Positions 35,901-47,900 of a stretch of DNA of 64,000 bases are shown piece by piece. Every line of letters starts with the position of its first letter. The first letter of the stretch is position 1. Location of the stretch: positions 824,763-888,762 of the forward strand of contig NMRB01000004.1 in assembly GCA_002633025.1 (NCBI GenBank), in the 5' to 3' direction. A model generated the notes under the pieces. That model searched no databases. It worked only from the letters and a program-made list of their open reading frames with translations, and had not been told where the DNA came from. Origin of the DNA: Notospermus geniculatus. Lineage: Eukaryota > Nemertea > Pilidiophora > Heteronemertea > Lineidae. A program made the translations under genes and the position numbers.

Positions 35901-38900
35901 TCTGAACTGAGTGGGGTCTCTACCTTTGGTCATGATTGGTACAATACCGTATCTGGTTACGGTGGTGGACTAAGTTGTAGTATCTTTGTGCTGATGCTGG
36001 AGGTATTTTAACATCTGTAACATTAGTCCTAAATCGACCAATCAAATGATAAATAATGAGCATAGGCCTACCTGTTGATCACCAGGTCTGGCAACTTGAT
36101 CTGCTTACCTGTTGTCGATTTTCAGTTGATTAGCATACAACCAGGCTTGCTCATTGTTGTCTCTCTTTTTGAACATACAAGAGCCAATCAACTGGAACTT
36201 ATACTCAAATCCAAGAGCCGAGTGGGCAGTCGGGCTTCACATTAATGACTTGACAGAGATTTGAGGATAGAGTATGTTTTAAAGGTTTTTGAGCTGCTTT
36301 CATTGTCCCACCTGTTGAAGTCACCTAAGATGGAATGATGATGATACACATTTGAAAACTAAGCTGTAGACTATGGCCTCATCTCAGGGCATTTGGCTCC
36401 TTTGCACAGCAATTTCATACACATGCCAATGTCTGACATGCAGCATTTTCGGCACCATATGTCAGACAGGCTGTGCCAGATTTACCAGTGGTTAATATAT
36501 CAGTAGTAAATAACTATTAAAATGATATAAAATAAGTACCTATGTGAACATGAAATGTGTGACATCTGGTGCAGATGTAAGAAGTGGGTTCTGTGATATG
36601 AACCTCGGGATGAAAGTAGATGAGCTCGCTGACTCTGGTCCTGTGGAGTCCCCTTCTTAGATAGGTTGTCTTTGGCCCATCTAAAAAAAAGTCAATCCCG
36701 ATGTTCACCAGAATCACTCATCCTTCATTGTGTCCTTCTGTAGGCCTACTTGATTGATTCTGGTTTGGCGGCACCACAAAAAGGCTCATAAATCCATGAT
36801 TCTAGGAAGTTCACCTTCTGGTTGTATTTGCATTGTATTGATGTCGTTCAATTCGTTCCTCCCTTACCAAGCACAGCTGATTAAACTGTCAGTGATATTG
36901 TGTATGCTGTGCGGACTAACAACTAGGCCTTGGCGTTACACTACAAAACGTGATGATATGCCAGTTTTACATTTCTGCGTGACCCTGAAATCTGGTCGTT
37001 CCTTGGCGACAAGATCAGCTGGAGAAAAGTTGATCTCTATTTCCAAGCTCATGGGGTGGGGGCAGGGTTGAAATGGCAGTGTGTTCAGTATACACATGCT
37101 TGGCATTGTAATTTGCCAATGATGATGATAACTGTGATGAAGGGACATTCCATGAAACTTTGCTTTGCTGTCAGTTGCAAGATCAGGAATGTTTTAGAAA
37201 CCAGTTGCAGAGACACGATAGAATTCTGCAGTATGACCAGTTTGGTCAAAAATAGAATTCTTGAAGAATCATTCATCATGAGTGACTCTAAGGTACAATT
37301 CCCCTTGTCGTAGATATCAAATGGCCCCTGACTAATCAGAGGATTAGATTACATGGACAAAAACTCATTTCCTTTCAGCGATCAACTTGTAAAAGAAATC
37401 AAAACTCGCCATTGACTTAAAACAAGACAATCAATTATTTGATCATAAATCCATTGATTATGAGTTTACAATAATTGGAATATCGTGTATCAGATTATAC
37501 TAATCACCAAAGATGGAGAACGTTAAAGGTGCAATGGACAAAATCAGCTCGTATTTTGCTACGAGTAAGCATGGCGATGTGTTAGCGTTGCCATACAAAC
37601 GTCGGAAACGGGAGAGACTGCAGGCGCAGAAATCGATTGATAAGTTGGCTGAGACTTTGACGGAAGCTGGGGATGGCAAGGATGTGGAAGAAACAGCAGA
37701 TACGGAGGATGAATTGGCAGTTTGGGATGTAGGAACACAAACTGATCCTGTGAATATTGTTGATGGAGTTGTCACCATTGGAGATGATGAGCTGAGTACG
37801 ATTCCCGAGGAAAATGAAACACAGTCGGAGCCTGGGAGGAAGGATAGTGGTCAGTTTGACAGTGATGAGGAGGAGGTATGCTTGATTTGGTATGGTTACC
37901 ATGGTGGTGCAGTCTTCGTTGTCGTGGTGATGGCCTAGTCGCTAGGGATTTGATGTGGTTGCCATGGTAATGTGGTCTTATTAGGCTATTCTGGTTCTTG
38001 TTGTCATGGTGATGGCATATGTTTCTTTGTTGCTACTAGTACGGCAATTTGGTCGTGGCCATTACCCATGGTGTCCATGGAAACGTTGCTGGAGTTATGG
38101 ACCATGGTTGTCTTGGTAATTGGACATAGCATTGCAGAATTGGTGACGGGTTGTTTTGGTGCAGGGATTTCTGACTTGTTTCCGTTGGCAAGAAACAGTT
38201 AGTGGTGGTGATGATGGGTCAAATACTCATATTTGTGGTGGTTGATGTTGGTGATGGTGATGGTCGGTCGAAGAGTTTTTGTGCCCAGTTATAATGAAGT
38301 TAGTGCAGCATTTGTGGTTGTTGACCCCTACAGTTTGTCAAAACAGGTGAGGCCAAGTGGGAAGGACATAGTCAGACCTGTTCATTCAGCACGATTATGC
38401 TTATCCTATGCTTAATATAAAGCCTATTGTGGGAACGGTGAACAGGTTTTAACATCTGTGCACTGAGTGGGCAGTTATATACTGTTATTTTAAATCCAAA
38501 GGTATTTTTACTTAAAAATCTAAATGTATCATACATTGTAAATGCTGATAATGACGAACACTTCATGATACTTTCTAATTTGAAGATGGCCCCAGAAAAG
38601 GATAAATTGAAATACATGTGATCATGATGTATTTCTTCAAGGCAGTGCAGAAAGTTTGTTTTGCTGGGGCAGGCTGATCAAGTCTTCTTGCCAGTTTAAT
38701 CCACCGGTCTTATGAGAAACTGCAAATAATTGGTATATTGAAAATTTGATACCGGAAGCAATATTTGACAGTTATCTCTTATATAACAGTGTCATCAAAT
38801 CCATTAAGAAATGAAAATATAATAGTTTGCATTGAAGAATGCAAGATTCATCATATAGGCCTATTTACAAACTTGCTAAAAGGCCTATGGTAGGATAATC

Positions 38901-41900
38901 TTTGCGGCTTAGACCATGACATGTCACACCTGAATAAGTATACTACAAGAAGTATTTTGTAAAAGTTCAATAGAACGCAAATTACTTATAGTGAGGTATA
39001 TATACTTGTAATGGCGTATAGGCTTGCCATGATGGCAAGTCTTCGACTCATTCACCGTGAAGGGCCTAACAGTAGGCCCTTTTGTGCGAGGGTGTCGTAG
39101 GGGGCCTGCTGTGGCTTGTTGAACCTATGCCAGGTTTGCATAGGCCCTGTTCTCTTTAGGATTGTATACATGGATCTGGCGGCTGTCTTCCCTTGGACAC
39201 TCATGTCATTGGTCTGGTCTTCGAAGTGTTTTCACTGTGAAAGATAAAATCCTTGGATTACCGTACTTCTGATACTCATATTCTTTTGGACTTTTTTCGT
39301 TCGCAAATCTTGGATATTAGGGCCTACAAAGTTGTCTTCAGTGCATTTATATCTATCAAGTGACTCATGCGGCAGTTGGTCTTGGTCTCATCTTCTGTTT
39401 TACTCTGGACGCCAAACCACAAAAATGAACCAGGATATCAAAGCTTTATGATACAAGAAAAGAAGAGTCCCACACCTGTACCGTCCATCAAACCTGTGGT
39501 ATGACCCTAGGCCTACTGGAGCATAACCACGACAAGGCCTATGAACATAACTTCAGGCAGGATATAAGGTCACATTATTCACCTGTCTTGGGGATGAGCA
39601 CTGTGTTGTGGATTTAATGACTACCTTGGCCTAAAATTCGAGACCTACAGGCAGATAGAATCAAGGAATTGAAAATTCTCAATGTTGGAACGTCGAAGAG
39701 GATTAACTACTCATTGCCACCAAGACAACTTTCAGCATATCAGGGAGTTTTCATCAATTTTGCTTAAATTTTGCTAGGTCTGGTTGTAAACTCTTTAGAA
39801 TTCCTCCAATTCTAGCATGAACTTTCTGAATTTGGTCTTGTTACTTAGAATTTGAGATCTGGAGTCCCTGAGAATTTCTTTTCTTGTTTGAAAACCAGTG
39901 CATGAGCATGAAAGGATAGCGAACAGAGGGGACGTTTTAGAAGCATTTTATCACTTCTTAACTTTGGATTAACGCTCTTGCCATCATGGCACAAAGGTTA
40001 GAGGTCATCAAGGAGGAAGTCCTCATGGAGGAATTGGATGAAATTGACAAGGTGAGATCTGTGGAAAGCCTTTGTTTGGATGTCGATTTCCAGATGTTGT
40101 ACCTTCATGTTTTCTTATGGCAATTGATACAAAAGCTGGTGTGCTCAGGCAACAGGAAGCAATTGATGTCCTCTTGGAAATCCTGTCACCATCTCTGTCA
40201 CTTGAAGCTGGATCTTGGAAGAGCTTCTGTTGGAAAGGTTCATCAAGGAAAGTCACTTCTACATGAGTTTTAATGATTCCTAGTCATACTCTACCCAACA
40301 AGTCACTGCCAGTTTAGTCAAAGGTCTATAGCATTCGAGGAAGCTCTTAGCACTGCCTTGTAGGCCTATTATCAACACAGTAGGCCTAGCTTTGCACTCT
40401 TTGCTTTATATCCTAAAAGCAATAGGCAAACTTTCAAATAGGAGCCTTCAGGAGTGGTTTTGCAAAGATTGGGTCTCGAGTCATTCATAAGTGGATGAAA
40501 AATATTTAGATATGAGACGGCAAGCAAAGTCTGGCGAATCAAGAAGATACCTGTACAATCACGATACTATATGGTCCAGGGGCAGGATGCTGGACCCTTA
40601 CCAACTGCAGGAAAGATTATCAAGATTTCCAATTTGCTACAATCTCCAAAGCTCCAACTTTAATACTTTTATAAATGTGATAGTACATTTTCCTTCAAAG
40701 ACTTTCTCCTGTTCTCTTTGATTTGCAAATAAATGTATTTCGGAGCACCATTTACTAAACCGACGAAGGTATGGAATCTTGCCCTTGAAGATTGTCCTCT
40801 CAAAAGTCAACTCAAGCTCAACGCTCAAAGGTTAACCATGCAGGCCCTTTCATAAATGACATGTTTGCCCTCATTTCATAATATTGATAGACTTTAAGTT
40901 GAGATGTTCATCTATAGGAAACATGAATATCTTTCACACTTCGGCGATTGTAGCAAACAAGATTTTACTCTTTCACCTGCTGGATGGGACACTTTTCAGA
41001 TAACCATTCTTCTGGTTTTCTTATCAATGCTTCCTCACAACCTTTGACTGTATGGCCTGCCAAGTAGAGGAAACACCGTACTTCTAAGATTTCAGGTTCA
41101 ATTCTCAGTCACATCTTTTCATCTGTTCCCAGAACATCTTCCTGGTGAATTGAAGACAACTATCTCTGAACCTACTGTAGCAAGTTAGAAAACTCAAATA
41201 GGCATACCGTCTGCATGAAGTAGGCCTATATAATGGTATGAAAGACTGTGCTTTATGGGTAAAAAGCTGACAAGATGTGGACAAATATCTTCCTTTGTGG
41301 TATTCCCACACAATTATTAAAGTGTGGAGGTGATATTGCTTAAGAAAACAAACTGAGAAGATCCCATCATAACAGTTCTGTTCTGGTTGTGTTCTTGTTG
41401 TCAGAAATGAATACACAGGAAATGGATTATTGTCAAGCATTTCTAAAAGAAACAACCACCGAAACCCATGAAAATATCAACAGATACATGAGAAAATCAG
41501 ACTGAAGTTTCTTTGGCTCTCACTGCCCCACATCCTGAGGATCCATTGAGGGAGGGTGCGACCGTAAATGACCTGAGATCTCAGGATGACTGCCCCAAAA
41601 CTTTGGTAACAAAAATGGTTGCCCACTGACTGGTTGGTTTCAATCTTAGTTCATGTTTTCATTGGCCAGAAGTTTTCCTCTGTATTTAATTCACTCCTTT
41701 AGCCTTCCAAGTATTGCCATCCTTTCTTAAAGGAATTCTTAATGCAAATTTAACTTCTAGGTGCTTGATTAAATCATGTAAATAGGCCTAGGTCTGGTCT
41801 GTTGTCATTACAAAAGTGCCTTCAGCAATAAATGCTCCAGTAATAATCAATACAAACCAAAGATTAAAACATTTTGTCTGAATTTGTGGCGATAGATCTA

Positions 41901-44900
41901 AGATCTAATATTTGCAAATGCTGAAGTTTTTCATGCCTTCTCTCGTTGAGAGAGAAAATATTTGATTCATGTGTGGCCTATAGAAAGCTTTGAGACAAAA
42001 CAGAATACTTGGAAAAGTGTCAAAATGTTCTGCTCTGTTTTTGTTTCAGATTGCATTATTATGATGCAGTCATCTGTACAGTTAAGGAGCTTGATGTGCA
42101 ACTTATCAGATGGGGAAGTTTTCCTCCAAATCTGATTCAGTAGAAGATGCTCATTTTGTTTTGTATTGTGTCTTTCAGGATGGATCCCTTAGTAAACCAG
42201 AGAAGACAGTTCTGCTGCAGGCCAAGGCTATGTTGGACATCGCTGACAAGGTCAGTGTAAGAGATAATAGGGCCAAATTCATAAAACATGATTAATTAGT
42301 GTTGATTAATGTGTTAATTATTCTACAAAAACGCATACCAGTCATGCCACTGTTTAATTAGTATTTTCCCCTTTCACCAAATGGTTCATCAAGCCAATTT
42401 CTTGCTATGGGTAATTAGTTCTCATAGGCATGAAGACCACCTGTTGATCACCAAGGTACCATACTCAAATTCAACCCATTACAAAGTCATTTACAAGTAG
42501 GCCTATCTCAGCGCTGATAACTGGGCCTACAGAGTGGAACCTCTCTATTAAGGACACCTTTGGAACTGGCCAGTCGTATGTAAATGTATCCTGATTAGAG
42601 AGGTGCCAAAATGAATAGAAATGACCTCTATGGAGCTGAACTTTGGTGACCTTGATATAGAGGTGTCCTCTTAGGAGGGGTGTCTGTGAAGGGAGGTTTC
42701 CCTCTACTTAGTTATGATAAATGAAATTCATGGTGAACTCTTCTACTCATTTTCCAGCGACTCAGGGCATCACAAAGTACAGAGTCAGCTTTGAAACAAC
42801 GCATCCATGACTTAGAGGAGGAAAAGGGAAAACTTTTATCCGATGCTGGGATCAACCCAGACCTTGTGATTGAGTACGAAGACACTAGGAACAAACTCCT
42901 TGAAGCCACAGTGGTATGTGTCTTCGCTATTGTCATGTTATGGGATAAGAAAGAACACGTTTGGACAACTTTTCAGGGTTTTGAGCATAATGGAGGAAGA
43001 CGACAATGAATTCCTTTATTAGTGACCGCTTGTTGCACAAATTGATGAGTTGTCTATATCCTCTCAACTTGTTCAAATGCACTTCAAATATAATCTCATA
43101 CAGCCTTCACATTGAGACCATGGTCATTCTTTTGTCCAGATACATAAAGGATTATTATTGATTCATTCTGATATTACCACAACCAAGGTTTAAATGAACG
43201 AGATTTCATTTGAAGCATCTGTGCTTTTCCTTTAATCAATGATTTTAATTGATATTATGGTACTGGTACCCTACGTGATTTTTGTGTAAACATTAAATAT
43301 ATGATGGATCAACTGTACTAGTGAGAGTAAATCATTGATATCATTTACCGTAATTTCAATGAAATAAGGTTCCTCGGAATTTCCCATGTCAGAGGTTTTC
43401 CAAGGAAAGCATAAATAGGCTTGCAGGTTCCTTTTACTTCCATATGGCAGCTCTCACATTGCCAAACACAGAGATAAATCTACTATGAAATTATAAACTA
43501 CTTCTTTCTTCCTATTCAGCAAATTGAACAACTTGAGAATGAAGTCAAAGACCTTCGAGAACAAGATGCTGTCCACGTATACACTGAGGACGCTTATGCA
43601 AAGCGTGAGGAACGGTTCAAGAAGGAGATTGAGGGCCTTCGAAAGCAGTTGCAAAGCACGCTTGAAGGACGGACGGCGGAGACAGCCCTGGTGGATGAGA
43701 GGGCTGGTATATTCAGTGACTATCAGAAGGTACCTATGCTAGCTATCATGAGAAATAGTCAATGGCATAATACATGGCAAAATTCTTTGCTCTGTGAGCT
43801 CTATCTAAAGGAAATGTCTCATAATGCTCATCTGCTCCTATGTTATCATTGCAGAAGGCTGAGGACTGGGAAGCCACGATTAAGGCCCAGGCGGAGAAGA
43901 TCAAGGAGCTCGAGAAAGAGAAGGATGATATCCGTCTACAGACTCTGGCAGCTTCTGATCCTGAAGTGGCCAAGATTCTTGAACAGCTCAGGGTAGGTGT
44001 GGATACCAAATCGATGACATCCACGTTTGCCTCAGCAGCAGCAGNNNNNNNNNNNNNNNNNNNNNNNNNNNNNNNNNNNNNNNNNNNNNNNNNNNNNNNN
44101 NNNNNNNNNNNNNNNNNNNNNNNNNNNNNNNNNNNNNNNNNNNNNNNNNNNNNNNNNNNNNNNNNNNNNNNNNNNNNNNNNNNNNNNNNNNNNNNNNNNN
44201 NNNNNNNNNNNNNNNNNNNNNNNNNNNNNNNNNNNNNNNNNNNNNNNNNNNNNNNNNNNNNNNNNNNNNNNNNNNNNNNNNNNNNNNNNNNNNNNNNNNN
44301 NNNNNNNNNNNNNNNNNNNNNNNNNNNNNNNNNNNNNNNNNNNNNNNNNNNNNNNNNNNNNNNNNNNNNNNNNNNNNNNNNNNNNNNNNNNNNNNNNNNN
44401 NNNNNNNNNNNNNNNNNNNNNNNNNNNNNNNNNNNNNNNNNNNNNNNNNNNNNNNNNNNNNNNNNNNNNNNNNNNNNNNNNNNNNNNNNNNNNNNNNNNN
44501 NNNNNNNNNNNNNNNNNNNNNNNNNNNNNNNNNNNNNNNNNNNNNNNNNNNNNNNNNNNNNNNNNNNNNNNNNNNNNNNNNNNNNNNNNNNNNNNNNNNN
44601 NNNNNNNNNNNNNNNNNNNNNNNNNNNNNNNNNNNNNNNNNNNNNNNNNNNNNNNNNNNNAAGAAACAACCACCGAAACCCATGAAAATATCAACAGATA
44701 CATGAGAAAATCAGACTGAAGTTTCTTTGGCTCTCACTGCCCCACATCCTGAGGATCCATTGAGGGAGGGTGCGACCGTAAATGACCTGAGATCTCAGGA
44801 TGACTGCCCCAAAACTTTGGTAACAAAAATGGTTGCCCACTGACTGGTTGGTTTCAATCTTAGTTCATGTTTTCATTGGCCAGAAGTTTTCCTCTGTATT

Positions 44901-47900
44901 TAATTCACTCCTTTAGCCTTCCAAGTATTGCCATCCTTTCTTAAAGGAATTCTTAATGCAAATTTAACTTCTAGGTGCTTGATTAAATCATGTAAATAGG
45001 CCTAGGTCTGGTCTGTTGTCATTACAAAAGTGCCTTCAGCAATAAATGCTCCAGTAATAATCAATACAAACCAAAGATTAAAACATTTTGTCTGAATTTG
45101 TGGCGATAGATCTAAGATCTAATATTTGCAAATGCTGAAGTTTTTCATGCCTTCTCTCGTTGAGAGAGAAAATATTTGATTCATGTGTGGCCTATAGAAA
45201 GCTTTGAGACAAAACAGAATACTTGGAAAAGTGTCAAAATGTTCTGCTCTGTTTTTGTTTCAGATTGCATTATTATGATGCAGTCATCTGTACAGTTAAG
45301 GAGCTTGATGTGCAACTTATCAGATGGGGAAGTTTTCCTCCAAATCTGATTCAGTAGAAGATGCTCATTTTGTTTTGTATTGTGTCTTTCAGGATGGATC
45401 CCTTAGTAAACCAGAGAAGACAGTTCTGCTGCAGGCCAAGGCTATGTTGGACATCGCTGACAAGGTCAGTGTAAGAGATAATAGGGCCAAATTCATAAAC
45501 ATTGGTTGAATAGTGTTAATTGATGTGTTAAATATCTGCAGAAACGTGTGCCAGTCGTGCCACTGTTAATGAGTATTTTCCCTTTTATGCCAAATGGTTC
45601 ATCAAGCCAATTTCTTGCAACAGGTAATTAGGCATGAAGACCACCTGTTGATCATCAAGGCACCATACTCTTAATTCAACCCATTACAAAGTCATTTTCA
45701 AGTATCTCAGTGCTGATAACTGGGCCTACACAGTGGAACCTCTCTATTAAGGACACCTTTGGAACTGACCAGTCGTATGTAAATGTATCCTGATTAGAGA
45801 GGTGCCAAAATGAATAGAAATGACCTCTATGGAGCTGAACTTTGGTGACCTTGATATAGAGGTGTCCTCTTAGGAGGGGTGTCTGTGAAGGGAGGTTTCC
45901 CTCTACTCATTTATGATAAATGAAATTCATGGTGAACTCTTCTACTCATTTTCCAGCGGCTCAGGGCATCACAGAGTACAGAGTCAGCTTTGAAACAACG
46001 CATCCATGACTTAGAGGAGGAAAAGGGAAAACTTTTATCCGATGCTGGGATCAACCCAGACCTTGTGATTGAGTATGAAGATACCAGAAACAAACTCCTT
46101 GAAGCCACAGTGGTATGTGTCTTGGCTATTGTCATGTTATGGGATAAAAAAGGATGCGTTTGGACAACTTTTCAGGGTTTTGAGCATAATGGAGGAAGAC
46201 GACAATGAATTCCTTTATTAGTGACCACTTGTTGCACAAATTAATGGGTTGTCTATGTCCTCTTAACTATTTGTTCAAATGCACTTCAAATACAATCTCA
46301 TACAGCCTTCACATTGACACCATGGTCATTCTTTTGTCTAGACACAATAGAGGATTGTTGATTCATTCTGATATTACCACAACCAAGGTTTAAATGAACG
46401 AGATTTCATTTGAAGCATCTGTGTTTTTCCTTTAATCAATGACTTTAATTGATATTATGGTACCGGTACCCAACGTGATTTTTGTGTAAACATGCAATGT
46501 AAATATGATGGATCAACTGTAGGCCTACTAGCAAGAGTAAATCATTGATATCAGAGTAACTTCAATGAAATAAGGTTCTTCGGAATTTCCCTTGTCAGAA
46601 GTTTTCCAAGGAAAGCATAAATAGGCTTGCAGGTTCCTTTCACTTCCATATGGCAGCTCTCACATTGCCAAACACTGGGAAAATCTACTCTGAAGTAATC
46701 AACTGTAATTCTTTCTTCCTCTTCAGCAAATTGAACAACTTGAGAATGAAGTCAAAGACCTTCGAGAACAAGATGCTGTCCACGTATACACTGAGGACGC
46801 CTATGCAAAACGGGAGGAACGGTTCAAGAAGGAGATTGAGGGCCTTCGAAAGCAGTTGCAAAGCACGCTTGAAGGACGGACGGCAGAGACGGCCCTGGTG
46901 GATGAGAGGGCTGGTATATTCAGTGACTATCAGAAGGTACCTATGCTAGCTATCATGAGAAAGAGCGGCATAATACATGGCAAAATTCTTCACTCTGTAA
47001 GCTCTAATAAAGGCAATGTCTCATGTTAATCCGGTCCTGATGTATTATCGTTGCAGAAGGCTGAGGACTGGGAAGCCACGATTAAGGCTCAAGCGGAGAA
47101 AATCAAGGAGCTCGAGAAAGAGAAGGATGATATCCGTCTACAGACTCTGGCAGCTTCTGATCCTGAGGTAGCCAAGATTCTTGAACAGCTCAGGGTAGGT
47201 GTGGATACCAAACCGATGACATCCAAGTTTGGCTCAGCAGCAGCAGCAGTACTCCCTCTGGCTCTGCGATGGAAAGATGATCGTAGTTACAGCTTTCTGC
47301 CTTTCTTACTGAAATTTTTTTGTGAACAAAGAAAATTTGGGATATATTGCAAAGCCAACACTGCCCTTTGCTTTGTGGCGAAGACCATGAACACATGACA
47401 TTGTTTGACCCATGTGCATTTGAAAATCTCTTTCCAATTCTTATTTCTTACAGCTGATATATGATTGTCTGAATTCAAAGGTATCATTTTGGAAGTTTCT
47501 CCACGGTGCACTTGATCTTTCTGTTCCTTCACAGGCTGGACACCTATTGTTGTGTTTTCATCTCAATTTTGATCAGATATTTTGAGTTGAAGAAGACTCC
47601 CTTGTAAATCTTGACTAGATTGCTGAGTCTGCAGATTTGACCTTTTTGTCCCTTTTCAGGACCAGCTCATCGAGAAGGACAAACAAGAGACTGAACTCCT
47701 GGAGAAGACAGACCAGTTAGAATTTGATCTCGATGTTGAGAAAAAGCAGAATGCAGAACTCGAGAGAATCAACAGCGAGGTGACAAAGAATTATTATGAA
47801 ATCAAGGATGCCCTTACGGCTGCCAAGGAGGACATTGAGAAAATGATGAAACGGATCCGAGGTGAAAAGCTCGGTGAGGACTTGGACAGGATCGCTGAGC

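Larger units (their letters stand above)
41447..44044. repeat. Duplicated block, copy A (left of the gap)
   Basis: About 2.6 kb matching 44661-47246. The first 840 bp or so look identical. From about 42,288 the copies show scattered substitutions and small indels in introns, while the exon stretches I compared differ only at silent positions. The left copy stops inside a CAG repeat exactly at the N run. Confidence 0.9.
44661..47246. repeat. Duplicated block, copy B (right of the gap)
   Basis: Matches 41447-44044 at an offset of 3,214 bp, falling to 3,202 bp after indels. It carries the same four exons and the same intronic MITE. It continues through the CAG run that terminates copy A. Confidence 0.9.

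Noticed and set aside
40491-40721. Open frame with RRQAKSGESRRYLYNHDTIW as an extra exon
   Set aside because: It has no suitable acceptor and donor, and it would break the JAKMIP homology that runs directly from exon 11 to exon 12.
42110-42295. A separate small gene starting MGKFSSKSDSVEDAHFVLYC
   Set aside because: The frame is the intron tail reading into exon 12. JAKMIP homology starts exactly after the TTTCAG acceptor.
43746-44719. Open frames spanning the N run
   Set aside because: They are open only because the undetermined bases contain no stop codons.
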